Assembly (NCBI GenBank): GCA_026874595.1
Contig: CM049316.1
Location: 66,131,176-66,195,175, forward strand
Direction of reading: 5' to 3'
Source: Sipunculus nudus
Lineage: Eukaryota > Annelida > Sipuncula > Golfingiida > Sipunculidae
DNA: 64,000 bases
This document shows, piece by piece, positions 34,210 to 46,936 of this stretch. The translations under genes were made by a program, and so were the position numbers. The stretch's first letter is position 1. Each line of letters opens with the position of its first letter. The notes beneath the pieces were generated by a model that made no database searches, was not told the origin of the DNA, and was given only the letters and a program-made list of their open reading frames with translations.

Positions 34210-35830
34210 TACCTACACATATAAAGATATACAGATAACATTTACATAGCCCACAAGATATAACATTCAGATCATAATTACAGGATACATACAATCACCA
34301 CAGTCATTACAAAAACATTAACAAACTTTTCAGTATCTGTCTTCCTTTTCAGCTGATGGTAAAATTGTAATATATGTCAAGAGTTAATGTAAAATTGTAA
34401 TATAAGTCATATAATAATATGTTTGTCACCAAACAGAATTTGTTTTGAAATTAAAGAATAACTGGAAATACTAGTAATCAGAAAATAACAAAAACTAGGT
34501 CACAAACTATTTAGTGTTATGTGATATGATTACTCTTGATTTAATAAAAGTGGGGTTTGTTTTCATTTTTTAAATTATTCTGTATTTTCTAGCCCAACAC
34601 AAAAAATTATGCATTGATAAAAAGTACTTTGGATTATTTATCCAAGAAAAGATGAATATATATATTGCAATTTCCATGCATGAAATGAGATGGAAAAACT
34701 GAAAATTATCACTTCTATAGATAGGAAATAATAAATCAACATGTTGGCAAAAAAAATCCATACGTAAAACATAAGTGTACTTTTCTAAAACTTAAGTACA
34801 TATCAGTGAGTATTTAAGTAGAGTTTGGAAGATGCTTAATCATGGATACATACATTCTAAAGACACCTTAAGTCAAACTGAGCACTGAATTGCCTGTGGC
34901 ATAACAAGGATTTGCACATATTTATGCATCTTATATTGTTTAGTTTCTGAGTAAACTGTTTCAAATGTGAAACATGGTAAAATTTACAGGGTATTGCACA
35001 TCTCTATAACAGGATTCATGTACATGAAAATCAGTCTGAAAATAAGACCTTTTCAAGTAACTGACCGTTCATGGGGAGTCATGTGGAACCTTTTATCTGA
35101 ATAATCATTTATCTGAACAAAACCCTGCCCCAAAGCTTTTCGGATAAAAGATGCTCTACAGTAATTGAAGATGTTTGGTAACATTTTGCTCAGTCTCCCC
35201 CTTCTCTTTACAAATGATGCAGTAAGATTATACATCAAAAGGATAAGCTGGTTGGTATAGTAGTATAACTGTGTGGCTGCGAAGCCACAGAGACCCAGTT
35301 TTCCACCTAGAGCAGCTGGTTTAGATGCACATTTAACATTTTTTCTGCATATCCTTAATATTTCTAAGTACCAGAGATATTAATATTAGAAATGGACAAC
35401 ATTTCGAAACATTACATGAAATTATCAAAACACCACACAAAATACTGTAGATCCCTTTTACCTGGCCTTTTTTTTAAATTTTACTTTGGTTTTGAGTCTG
35501 GCACACATAGCAAAGCCATAAATGACTCATACATAGCAAAGTATATAATAAATTTAAACACATATATTACAATCTGCATAATCTCTACTTAATACACAAT
35601 TCATTCAAAAAAGTATTTTTTTTCAGCCTGAAATATGCATAAGTATCATCATATGAGGTCTTTGGAAATAAATAATTCCAACTGGAGCAAAGGTACTCCT
35701 TACTATGAAATTAATAGTGAAAATTGTTATAAATATCTGATCTGAAGGCACACAAGGATGTGACAACATTATATTTGTTCTCTTCTTTCTCTGAACATTG
35801 TTTCATCTGCATCTTAGGACACATTTTCTG
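34210..35830. other. AT-rich region downstream of the PY-motif gene, no feature recognised
   Basis: Nothing identifiable as a gene or repeat. Part may be 3' untranslated sequence of the minus-strand gene ending at 36663, but I cannot place its polyadenylation site. Confidence 0.3.
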
Positions 35831-35834
35831 GATT

Positions 35835-36315
35835 AGCTCCAGCAGTGGTCATTTTTAGAGCAACTCCAGGAACAGTTAGCTAAAGAAGTTTTACTCCTAC
35901 AGCTGTCTCTCATTTAGCTCTGGGAGTTAAACTCCTCTCGCTCTTCCCTGGAACTGCCACCTTTCAATTAGCTCCAGAGTTAAACTCCTCCAGCTCTTCC
36001 CTTGGGCTGCCACCTTTCATTTACTGCAGGAGTTTAACTCCTCTGGCTCTTCCCTGGAACTGCCACCTTTCAATTAGCTCCAGAGTTAAACTCCTCCAGC
36101 TCTTCCCTTGGGCTGCCACCTTTCATTTACTGCAGGAGTTTAACTCCTCTGGCTCTTCCCTGGAACTGCCACCTTTCAATTAGCTCCAGAGTTAAACTCC
36201 TCCAGCTCTTCCCTTGGGCTGCCATCTCTCATTTACTGCAGGAGTTTAACTCCTCTGGCTCTTCCCTGGAACTGCCAACTCTCAATTAGCTCCAGCTGTT
36301 AAACTCCTATAGCTG
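35835..36315. repeat. 105-bp tandem repeat downstream of the PY-motif gene
   Basis: Units begin near 35957, 36062 and 36167 with nearly identical sequence and degenerate copies on both sides. Each unit alternates GAGTTAAACTCCTC and GAGTTTAACTCCTC, so each carries GGAGTT/AACTCC inverted pairs. The repeat lies about 350-830 bases beyond the stop codon on the minus strand, where it could be part of a long 3' untranslated region. Confidence 0.9.
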
Positions 36316-36662
36316 TTCCCTGACAACATGTTATCAAGACAGATGAGCGACCTGTCAACTCATCAGTAATTTATCCATGCAGTCGGAGACCAGTGTCAAG
36401 GAAAGCATTGATTAATAATACTTTCCAAGCCAGAGTGGATTTTTCAGTTGGAGAGTCTCCAATAATAATTGCAACTAAATGAGTAAATGCAGAAATGCAT
36501 AAACTTATATTCATATCTATGGATACATTTCATAAAATTTTATATTCTGGTCATATATCTGGACTATTCTGGTGATATGATGAAAAAGAAACTCTTTTTA
36601 ATCAATGAAAAACTGTGAAATTTCAACTTTGTGAATTTGAAGCTTATTATTAGTATGCTCCT

Positions 36663-37088
36663 CTAACTCTGGTCAGTCCTAGAAGCTATATTCGCTTCAG
36701 GAGTTCTGGAAGTCCTGGTCTCTGGACTAGAATCTCTAGAAACAGTCGCTGGATTAGCTTCATGGGCAATAGTCTCTTGGTCAGCTGTACATGTCATAGT
36801 CTCTGAATTATCTCTTGGAGCTAAAGTTGCTTCCCTAGCTCCAGACGTTGCAGTCTCATGGTTATTTCCTGTAGCTGCTGTTTGTTGGTTATCTCTAGAT
36901 CTTGTTGTCTCTGGATTATCTCTAGAGGCTGCTATCTCTGGATTATCTCTAGAGGCTGCTGTCTCATGGTTACCTCTAGACACTACATTGTCTTGTCCTG
37001 TTGAAGGAGTCTGATTGCCTTCACTAGCTGAGTATGGTGGAAGGATGGCTTCTCTCCCCGCAGGGAAACCATGATGAACACTAATGTT
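36663..37088 (-). CDS. Last coding exon: LPPY motif and eleven 9-residue repeats
   Basis: The acceptor TTAATTTCAG precedes AACATT in phase 0. The first part has N-I-S-V, then A-I-L-P-P-Y-S. The repeats have the consensus S-R-D-N-P-E-T-A-A and decay toward the C-terminus; the stop is TAG at 36663-36665. The 27-bp DNA period is visible as recurring TCTAGAGG/CTCTGGATTATC. The tail is hydrophilic and probably disordered. Confidence 0.7.
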   Translation of the reverse strand, partial: NISVHHGFPAGREAILPPYSASEGNQTPSTGQDNVVSRGNHETAASRDNPEIAASRDNPETTRSRDNQQTAATGNNHETATSGAREATLAPRDNSETMTCTADQETIAHEANPATVSRDSSPETRTSRTPEANIASRTDQS

Positions 37089-40000
37089 CTGAAATTAACA
37101 ATGTGATCCAAGTTATGGCCTGGGAGCTCTCTACTTTAAAAAAATGTTTATGTAAACTGTGGAAATATTTTAAAGATAAAGCTTGTGCACTTTGCTTGAT
37201 TTCCAAGTTTTTAGTATTTTGAGCATCATCTGTCTCCACCGGTGACTTACAGGGGGTTTTTGATGTATTAAATATGCTTTATATTTCATATATGGAATGC
37301 GTATCTGTGATACTGACAGGATAAAGGGGGCATTTATCTTCCATTTTAACACAAAAAGGTGTTAATTTGCTTGTTATTTTTAATATAATAATAATAGATA
37401 TGATGACTTCCGATGGCTTCTGAATTCTGAGTTTTATTTACTGCCCTTAATGGCTAACCTCTGCATGGACAAACCAACTGATGGGGCTTTTTCATTATTC
37501 ATGAAGTGTAGAGATATTGACATGAGAAACTTGAACAAAGAAGAGCAGTTATCTGCACACTGATCCTGACTTATAATGCACCATATCATATCATGAGTGA
37601 AGTACAGCATTACGTGTCATATCATGAGATACTGTATGGCTGCAGCCACACAGCTACAAATTATGATGTCAAGGTTATTCTATCAATCTTCTTAACAAGA
37701 AGAAGGATACATAAACAGCAAGAGCACAGCAAATTGTGCATAATATGCATATCTTGTGACCTCTACAGCTGTCCTCATTCAGCATGCCTGAATTTTGGCT
37801 AGAATGTAATTCAGGTGAGAAACTCTATTTGTTAATATTTAAAATGAATTTTGCTGTAAAGCCATAAGATTTTGGTTACTCATGACAACCACCCAAGTCT
37901 GGTGACCTCTGACCTTGTTAAATATACATGGATTTTGCTCAAAATCAAACTAATTAAAATGGTTGATATTTTTTTGCTTTTCAACAAAATCCATCATATT
38001 CCTGGTAATTTATTGCAGGGACACCACAAAGTAGCTTAGTCACCTCTGAATTTGTTAAAAATATGCATGGATTTTGCCCATAATCAAATGCGGGTGAGAT
38101 CATGTATTGGTTAGAAGTCATGGTAAGTTCCATGACAATCCGTCAAAGCCACTGGATAGGTAATCATCATGAAACTAAAAGTTAACAGACGGACAGATGG
38201 ACTGTGGGTATACCATTATAAATCCTGTCATAAATGGGAGTATATGAAGCTGGTTCAGAAGAGGTTTATTTTAATAATTGTATTAGCTATGGAACTTACA
38301 GGTGTGGATGTGAAGGGGACATCTTTAATTGCATCTTCATATGACGGTGGAAGTTCAGTATATTCTGGTATAGCAATAACTGAACCACTTGTGCTGCCTT
38401 GGATAGTTGATGCACTGTTGCTCAGATGGATCCCATAGTTCCTATATGCTGCTACACCTAGAGAGAAATACAATAAACATGTTAGATCCATATTTAAAGA
38501 CATTGTTTGAAAATGAAGGGTCCTGCAAGAAACATCATCATAAAGCAATTTTTTGTGAAGACTGATAAAAACTGCAAAGTCTGCAATTTTATATGAAGAC
38601 TGGTAAAAACTGCTACATCGTTACTTTTATAAGAAAACTGGTAAAAACTGCTAAGTCTGCAATTGTATATGAAGACCGGTAAAAAATGCTAAACCTGTAC
38701 TCTAATAGGAAAATTATTAAAATCTGCTAATTTTGCATTTTTATAGGAAGACTGGTAAAAACTGCTAAGTCTACATTTTTAAAGGAAGACTGGTAAAAAC
38801 TGCTAAGTCTGTACTTTTGGAGGTTAAATGCATTTCTTAAAACAATCCCTACAGGCCTAATGTGATCCTTTGCAATGGGATGTACTAGTGTATACTTGGT
38901 TGTTTATTATTCATAATCAATTAAATAGAATGCATTTTTGCATAATAAATCACAACGATTATGTTTGTACATTAAAAGAAGTAATATTATTCCAATTAAA
39001 TATTCTTATTCTACCAATGATTTAAGAAAGATGTGGCAAAAACACAGCAAACAGCATTAAAATGTAACCTTTTGCAAAAATAAGAATAATAAATGTGGCC
39101 ACAACCTTAAACTTTGAAAGTGAACAACATTCACTCGGTCAATATTTTAGTTATAATTCTATGTACAGCATATTTCACGGTTATATAGATGGTACATAAA
39201 AAACATGATTAATAATTGACCATTGGTTATTTTTTATCTTTGAATCATAGAACATGATTTTACAACTGATTTGTGCCACTAGGATATACAATGCTTCCCT
39301 TATAACATGCTTGACCATTACCAGTAGGTACGCTCCTCAGCTTCTGTGGCTCAGGGGTAGAGCACAGGACCCAAAGCCAGGTGATCGTGAGTTCAAATCT
39401 CAGCAGGGGTGGTGAGATTTTTCATTGGGGGTTCCTTGGTGGTATGACTTAGTAATGGGGTTGATTACACATGAACCCAGGGCCCACAGGTGCAGTAGTC
39501 ACAGAGCCTGGTTAAAATGAGAGGAAGCATGTGGTACTGCCCTCTCATGTAATCCGAAACCAGAAAGGAATTATGCAGATATATTTATACTTAAGAAATA
39601 GCTAGTGTCATGAAATGGAAGAGGTCTCCTCCAACAAAAAATTATTTGAAAAAAGGTACGCTCGCCAGTGATGGCTGTCATTTCTACTCACCCATAGGAA
39701 CACCACCAGAAACAGTCCCAAGTGTATTAGCTCCTCGCTGCTGGGCCAGCTGGCGTCGCCTCACCTTGGTATACATTACAACAATGACTACTGCAAAACC
39801 AAGTATCAACGCGATGGCTAACGGGACACCCACGCTCTGTTTGACATCATAACCACTTTCAGAAGTCAGCCTGGTTGTGGACCAGGTGTGGTTGAAGACT
39901 GCGGTGGTGGTGACATGTCGTGTACTATGTTGGAAGGGTTGCGTGACATGTGAGCCGCCATGTTTAACTGGATGTGATGGAAGATTGGGCTCTCCATGAG

Positions 40001-40101
40001 TACCTGAGGTAAGACCTAGTCCTGTCACATTTTCCTGAGGTGGTAGTGCTGCCATCTTCTGTTCCTTTGATAGTTTCATTTATACCCCAAATGCAGCATT
40101 T
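36663..40101 (-). CDS. Single-pass membrane protein with PY motifs and 9-residue repeat tail (three exons)
   Basis: Exons are 39692-40101 (coding from the ATG at 40079), 38300-38457 and 36663-37088. All junctions have GT-AG sites and fitting phases (1, then 0), giving 323 residues from that ATG. The outer part is short and Ser/Thr/His-rich, with sequons at N17 and N63. A transmembrane helix spans about 83-103 and is followed by KVRRRQ, a stop-transfer signal. The cytoplasmic tail has PPSY at 166-169, preceded by E-L and followed by E-D, a good ligand for WW domains of NEDD4-type ubiquitin ligases. LPPY follows at 198-201. Residues 219-323 are eleven 9-residue repeats. An in-frame TAA directly precedes the ATG and no signal peptide is seen. 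Either this is the true start of a type III membrane protein, or coding exons further upstream join through an acceptor inside the first exon. The family is unknown to me; a receptor-tail adaptor role is inference. Confidence 0.7.
38300..38457 (-). CDS. Middle exon with PPSY motif
   Basis: On the minus strand the exon is bounded by TCTCTCTAG and GTAAGTT. It is 158 nt and enters in phase 1. It encodes a 52-residue cytoplasmic segment ending in an acidic patch around E-L-P-P-S-Y-E-D-A. Confidence 0.75.
38548..38825. repeat. About 46-bp degenerate tandem repeat in an intron
   Basis: About six copies of GAAGACTGGTAAAAACTGCT followed by AAGTCTGCA-TTTTATA lie between the first and middle exons of the minus-strand gene. 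Copies diverge by roughly 10-20 percent by eye. Confidence 0.85.
39341..39600 (+). mobile_element. tRNA-like sequence, probably the head of a SINE
   Basis: Positions 39341-39409 fold in outline like a tRNA. CTTCTGT pairs with GCAGGGG using several G-T pairs. The A box is in GTGGCTCAGGGGTAGAGCAC and the B box is GAGTTCAAATCTC. The anticodon stem is poor. A non-tRNA body of about 190 bp follows, ending in the intron of the minus-strand gene. A functional tRNA is unlikely; a SINE or tRNA pseudogene fits better. Confidence 0.6.
39692..40101 (-). CDS. Exon with stalk, transmembrane helix and basic stop-transfer
   Basis: The donor is ATGG|GTGAGT and an acceptor (TTTTTATTTCAG) lies at the upstream edge. 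The coding part from the ATG at 40079 has a Thr-rich stalk and then the helix V-G-V-P-L-A-I-A-L-I-L-G-F-A. In-frame TAA immediately before the ATG marks the 5' limit in this frame. Confidence 0.7.
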
Positions 40102-40104
40102 CTG

Positions 40105-42890
40105 AAATAAAAACTGAAATGTCAGTTTAATAAATAATAATTCATAAACATAATATATGTCAACTGGATTGTATGAAGTAATGAATTCCTCAACATTAAG
40201 GATTATTACACTTAAACAAATGTGAAGCCAATAGTATAGATACCATCAGACAAATTAATTTTATTCACAAAGACATAAAATGCATTGAATCTGAAAGGAA
40301 ATACATGCAAGTTTTGGTAGTCAAAAGGCTAATACATGTCAGATGAATCAGTGAATTATGCCAGGAAAACCTAAACTGCATTATTTCTTAAACAGAAATA
40401 TGAGTATGTTTGGATAGCTGTTGTTAGCATAATAAATATAACATGAATGAAATTAGTGTCAGGAATCTCCAAGTTTAAAGATGAACAATTTATTACAGAC
40501 TAGCACATAAAACACCACAAAAGCCTTTTTTATTTATCTAAAATATAAAATACAAAGAATACAATTTCAAATATAACAAATTAGGTATAACTACTTCTAT
40601 TAGATCACTGACTGGGGTGTTATAAATACATGGAAGTATGTTTAAACTTAATTTACGCCTTAGAGCACAATGTGTGGTCTAAGACTGACTGGGGTAATTA
40701 ACTGCCCTTATCAAATAGAGTAGGGAAGTGACTTGCTGAGTAAACACCACCCTGTACTTACAGGGGTATAGGGACTGGTGGTTTCTGCTTATACTCACAG
40801 TGCTAACTAGAAGTCTAAACAGGTTTATGTACAGTTTTCTTGGAAAACTCTTGTAAATATGCACAAAGTGGATATGTTTTCACTCAAATTTTGAGGTTAC
40901 ATTTTTGAATTTTTTGGCTAATTAAATTTAGAAAAAGTCAAATATTATAACATTTTATATAACTGTAGCAAGTTTAAAAAGGAAACTGAGATGATCTGTC
41001 TTGTATAATTTTAAACATTACCGGTAACTATATTTAGAGGAATAATGATAGTAATAGGTATATGGTCTTTAAGTTAAACTTTTGTTTTTATATAAATGTA
41101 TGTGTTTATGTATTAACAAATAGTGTTTATGTAAAACACTAGCTTATATGCATATTCTAACATAAAATCTTTATGTAAAACTCTTGTTAATATGCTTATA
41201 TTAACATACAATCTTTATGTAAAACTCTTGTTGATATACTTATATCAATTATGCATTATGACAAAAATTTTAATGTTAAGTTAAAACACTATATTAAAGT
41301 GAGTTAAAGTCAATGAGAGAAAAAGAAAGATTGAGCAAAACAGTTAAATTGAATAGCACCTGGAGAAAACAAGTGTCTGACATTCTATTGTTCTGCCAGT
41401 GATATCACCTTTATTTGCATTTGTGTGTGCATTCTCAATCTATCCTGATATTATCATTAAGGTAATGACATAAATTTCTACATTTCAAATATATAGGAGA
41501 TAGTATTCCCTAAAGATGAACTGTTTAAATAATTTATTCATAGCCTGTTCAAGTGATTAAATAATGTTGAAATGCAACAAAAATTCTAAAGATCTTCATG
41601 AACTCTCCAAAATGCCTTCAGTAATCAGCTGCATGGTATGTAAAACAAGAAGCTATCACACCACCACAGATGCAATGTTTACTTAAGGAGTGCTATAGGC
41701 AAGCTTGATCTGATAAGGTCAGGTCAAGCTAACTTTGACCTAACTATCTGCTGTAGCCTATCCCTGATATTATCTGTAATACACTCACTTTGGGTATAAG
41801 GATGTTAATTGTAAACACAAAATACCACACATACCTAAAAAGTTTATGTAACTGAGCTGTGCAAACTCAAAACTACAAAAAAATGTTATTAAGTAAATCT
41901 TATTTTAAAAATGAATTAACTGTATAATTATGCAAAAATGCAGAATTAAATAAAATATCAGGAAACTGAAAAAATACATTAAAGAAGTTCTGAGCCTTCA
42001 CATTTTCATTACATTTGTACCCCAGTCTGTAATATATTTAACTTTTACGTGCCATTCCGTATACATGTTTCTTTCAATTATATGTACCGGTACCTGGAGG
42101 GTATACTATATTATGTATTGCATACTCTGTGGACAAAATTTAATAATTCATACATTACCATAACACCTAATGCGGCTAGTGCAGGCCTACTGGTAATGGC
42201 AAAGGAAAATTTTAGCCTATTTATAGGCCTTTCCCCCTTTTAAAAGTGCACAGGCACTTAGGCGGTTGTTACCTTTGCCAGGTACGCTATGTGTCATTAG
42301 TTTATGGTAGTTCGGCTGTTTCCGGGGATCATGAATATTAATATTTAACTTCGCTGGTTTACAAATAACTTCAAACGTCAGGAAAAAAATTAAGCTGCGG
42401 CCATTACTATAATTCCTAGGAATTTAATTATTCATTTAGCCCTGCATTTTATAATTTTCCATTTTTTGTTACTTAAAAAGGTGTATGAAATAAATCGGAA
42501 ACCTTAATATTATATTAGGGATAGTCTTTCAATTATCAAGTTATTTACGGTACTGAAAATTTCACAAGCCACCATGAAGGGATTGAAAAAAACATAAAAG
42601 ATCAAAATAGCTTCAAAATTTTATCTTATCGACTGCTTACCAGCGCAACTTCCCTTTAATTTTGTGTAAGAAGTAATAAAATGATACCTGCTCTTTTTAA
42701 CAAGAATTATCTTTAAATTGATAAAAAAAGTAAAGCTCGTCGTAACAAGTTTTGTCAATATACCGTTATGGTTGTATTTTAAGACCATACAGGCAAATGT
42801 CCCTTGGACCTGGTTGTTTGCTAATAACTTATTAAAAATGGCTCTAAACATTTCCTTTAATTCATGATAGACAACGAAAACATACCAATA
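40105..42890. other. AT-rich region, likely first intron or upstream of the PY-motif gene
   Basis: No coding segment is recognised. A weak three-copy repeat of about 52 bp (TTTATGTAAAACTCTTGTT...) is at 41100-41245. The rest is featureless. Confidence 0.3.
41100..41245. repeat. About 52-bp tandem repeat, three copies
   Basis: TTTATGTAAAACACTAGCTT, TTTATGTAAAACTCTTGTTA and TTTATGTAAAACTCTTGTTG start successive units, each followed by a TATGCTTATATTAACAT-like stretch. Confidence 0.75.
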
Positions 42891-42939
42891 TTTTCCTATA
42901 ACTTATACAAACTCATTTCCAAATCGGTTGGAGATCCCC

Positions 42940-43230
42940 TCCTTGTATATTTACCAGCTATGGAGACTGGTTTCGTACTCGCACCTGACGCACGGTGTCA
43001 CCTGTGTGGCATGTGACGTCACACACAGGTGAGTTTCCGGACGGCCATCATCACTGATCATAGACAGGGCAATAAACAAAACTGTTTTGTTTTTGATGCC
43101 CCAGGCAGCGGTTTCTGAGGGCGAACAGGTATTACTTGAGCCTGTAACTACACAAACGGGACCCATGAGTAAGTGGTAAGTCCCCATTTTCTTTCCTGTC
43201 AGTGATAATGCAGGCACCAGGTAGAATTAA
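42940..43230 (-). promoter_or_regulatory. Candidate 5' region of the PY-motif gene with CRE palindrome
   Basis: This short region is richer in C+G than its surroundings and contains TGTGACGTCACA (43012-43023), a full palindromic cAMP-response-type site. On the minus strand a donor-like CTG|GTAAAT lies at about 42952. It could be a promoter with a 5' untranslated exon for the gene ending at 36663. Position and composition are the only support. Confidence 0.3.
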
Positions 43231-43239
43231 TATGCCTTA

Positions 43240-43648
43240 TTTGGAGAAAATGACTTGCATTCACGGTCACAGGAGGACGCCCGTACCCATGTTTTGTGTA
43301 CATAGACGCTTGTGGGGTTGCTGTCCTTTCGCTTGGTTTTCATAACTTAAAAGGCCCCCGATCGACTGCCATGACATTTTTCGACTGATGCCAGATTAAA
43401 TTAAGAATAAGAAGGATTATAAATAATAATGGTGCCGCTTAATCAGTTAATTGGTTGAGAATATGATAGTTGTAAAATTTATTAATAATATGATAATATG
43501 GTTAGTTTTAATAAAGCCTTACTAAAGGCCAGTTCACTTAATTTTACTTTTTTTTATCAGCAGTGTTTGTATGGTCTTGCTGAAACAATTTAACATTTAT
43601 TTTAAAAGTAATGATCGACTGTAATCCCAATAAGTGACCATTTAAACA

Positions 43649-43650
<2 letters not shown>
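43240..43650. other. Unassigned
   Basis: No feature recognised. Confidence 0.3.

Positions 43651-43651
<1 letters not shown>

Positions 43652-43724
<73 letters not shown>
43652..43724. repeat. (TA)n microsatellite
   Basis: About 36 TA units. Confidence 0.97.
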
Positions 43725-43727
<3 letters not shown>

Positions 43728-43989
43728 GTGAATATTTCATTTTAAAAAATGTGCCATTAAAATAGAGTGACCTGAAATGTTAATTCTGATCTTCGATTTC
43801 CAGGTAAGACATACTGAATCTGAACAAAATTATTAATTACCAGGTTATTTTATATATACTAGTATTTAATACCATTTTAGATAGATCATATTAATATTTT
43901 ATATTGGTCTAACTAGAAATCTGAATCTAAGGAATGTAAGCCCCAGCCATGCTCCCAAAATTGTGTTTGCATTCACTTATTCAGCAAAT

Positions 43990-44330
43990 ATTATCAGGTT
44001 TAGTCATGAGTGCATAAATGACTGTACATTTGTGAATATTCCTTGATTATGATCCTTAATTAATCCAGATCATTTTCCAGATCCACACCAAATTAAATTT
44101 GATTCTTAATTGGCCCATTCCTGACTTGTCTCAACCCAAGAAGCTTTATTCCGATGTGATCCAAAGTGATCGTATCACAGTTGTGGATTCTGCAACAAAT
44201 TCCTGACATGTCTGGAAAATTTCATGAGATTCTGTCCTTTATTGTGTGAGTTATGTTGTGGCCGCACACAAACACAGACACAAACACACACATGAACTGG
44301 AATGGATGCATTACCCCTCCCCCCCCCCAA
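43990..44330 (-). repeat. Dispersed repeat, inverted copy of 27790-28050
   Basis: On the minus strand it runs from a G-run through a GTGTTTGTGTCTGTGTTTG tract, ATAACTCACACAATAAAG and GATCTGG to AAGGAATATTCACAAATG. The order matches 27790-28050. Confidence 0.55.
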
Positions 44331-44339
44331 ACCACCACA

Positions 44340-46930
44340 GGTGGAAGTACTGGTACAAGTCAAGGTTTACCCAGTCTACTAAGTTGTTGTAGATGGATTG
44401 GTGAAGGTGCCATTGGTAAGTGATGAAATAACTTCTAATGTAAACTTCGAACAAAAAACTGCAGTTACCAGACTCACTTTCTTACAGATTGATTGTACCA
44501 TTGTAATGGTATACATATAGACCATGGTATATACAAATAGATTATGGTATACAAGGTGGCTGGTATTTGGACATGTATGGTTAAAGGTAGTTGCATCAGG
44601 TACCCTGTGATCTGAAATGAATTCTGATATTTAAGGAACATTGGGTGATTATTTACACAAGGGACTGACAGAAATAGAATGTGATAATGATTAGACTAAT
44701 GTTCACACATGCTAGATGTGTGGATATGATTCACTTTAAACAGAATAGTTATTAACACTTGTTGCTGCTTACCTATTAGGTATTTACATGGGTAATGTCA
44801 CATGTTGGTGTGTGTAGGCAGGGGGGTTCTGTTGTTCACACTGCCTGGTCCAAGCAGCAGGGATGCTAATTAATCCATGAAAGTAAATGGTGAAGGTCCA
44901 GTTAGTTGTTAATTGCCACACCCTCATAAATACCCAGCATGGTGACACTTGAAGTCACATAAGCATGATTGAACATGGGAGTTTGGGCAAATAATTGAAT
45001 GCAAACACTTGTTGGGGAACTTATACACCGATGGACCTGGGATTATGGGTCAATATGTGAATGAAAAGAGGGGTTGCAGAATACCCAACATTAAGGACTG
45101 CTCACATGGCAGAGGCCTGCATTACTTAGAATAATCATTAATTGTACTTCAAATTGATATACATCTTATAATTAAAGTTTAGTTGAAATTTAGCCGTAAC
45201 AAACCAAATCAGTAGTGGTATGCCTACTTGAGTCATGGTACAAGCAACATCAAGGAATGCATCGCATTGGTCTGCCATCATATTGCATTTATATTGTGGT
45301 AAACAGCCCATAGTCTTAACATAAGGGTACAAATGATGAATAAACACACATCCCAAACTGAAAAACCATCTCTATGGTAACTAGTCATTCCTGTATCGCT
45401 TACAAGTTGGCTGCTGTCAGTAACCCATGCAAGCAATGCTTGTATTCATGTGTTCAGAAATTCAGCAAACATGAGTGAAGAGGGATTTACCAGTATGCTG
45501 AGTTATAATGAAATTTGTCTCGCTATGTGTGGTGTTGTTAGATTAAGAAAGTGTACTAAAAAACTACAATTAGCCTGGGATTTGTCAATTGACAGTGTAC
45601 CTGTAGGCATTGTCAGTAATGACAAATATATTTGTATCCTCCTGGAACCATATAATGCGATCCTTGCTGAAGGTTGTAATGGCACTCTGACAGGAAGTAA
45701 GCTTGCCATATACTCTGATGTCAGAGGGTTGAATTGCTGCTAGTTGGCATTTTGTTTGCAAAATTTTCAAATTCATGATATTTGGGAAAAAATCTTTAGA
45801 TTACCTACATATTACGGAGAAGAATAACAGCTCATTTGATGTGCTTGGTATCCTTAAAAAAAATATTAAGACTTTGGGTGCTTATCATATCGTTCATATA
45901 ATAATGGATGCCCTCTATGTAGTATACTGTATGGTAAGGTCATGAAAGACCAAAAAAATTAAAAATCTAAAAAAATTTGACCTTGCATATATGAAGCAAA
46001 CCACAGTATTCACCTACCTGTCTAAATTTAAAATATACACAAAATACAAGGTTATGTTTTTTTCCTTTATATAGTGGTCTCTGTCTATATTTCACTCTCA
46101 AATTAACTGCCGAGCTAATGTACACAAGTGGAAATCAACTTGGATTGGGTGCAATCAGTGCCATGAGACAAAAATGGCATGCTCATCACCCGGTGGCCTT
46201 ACCACACAACTTCACATATCAATATTTTTCAAGCTTCCATCAGTATTTCTTCTTGCTTGTTTCTTCTTCTCCTTTGTGGGAGATGTCAATCATACACAGG
46301 ATCAGACCTTAGCTCATGCTGCCTTGTTATGGTGGAGAGACACAAATGTAAGGGGAGTGTCAACTCACTGTAATGACTGCACACACGTTTGTATCCATAA
46401 CAACAATTAAACAGGTGAACTGGAGATATTATGTCCATTTTCATGGATGGGTTTGTTGGGAATCTTTTGTATTTAGCCAAAATGTATAATGGCCTGAGAT
46501 TATACAAATATTATTGCAGATGTTTATGAACCTTAAAGATTATTTGGGTAGCACCAAAACACTTATTATAACTAATCCCTGAATGATATTGCTTTAAGCT
46601 GAGGACATATGTTGCCACACTGCAGATGTGATCAAAAGCCTCATTATGAAAGTTTGGTCCCTCAGGCATGAAATTTGTATGATTTAACGACAAGTTTTAA
46701 CGAGTTTTGTTGAGCCAGCTCCTGTCATGACAACACGCAAACTGTTGATTAATTAGAACTATTAGTAAATAGTTTACACATTCTGGTTACAGCTTTTGGT
46801 ATATGTCAGGCTGAGTGGGTAAGCTCATTGTTCAAACAAATTATAACCAATAATGATAAATATACTGGATGTGGCAACTTGCCAGTGATTGCTTAATTAG
46901 TTCTGTTAATATTAGTTAACACATTTACTT
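44340..46930. other. Unassigned
   Basis: The 97-codon open frame 45450-45743 is the best here, but it lacks splice context or a recognised domain. Overlapping frames at 46118-46410 are shadows. I see no certain gene. Confidence 0.3.
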
Positions 46931-46936
46931 GTAATT

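Noticed and set aside
39341-39409. Functional tRNA gene
   Set aside because: The A and B boxes are present, but the anticodon stem is poor, the acceptor stem depends on several G-T pairs, and a SINE-like body follows.
45450-45743. 97-codon plus-strand frame
   Set aside because: The residues look plausible for a protein, but I recognise no family, see no matching splice sites, and the other strand is also open over much of it.
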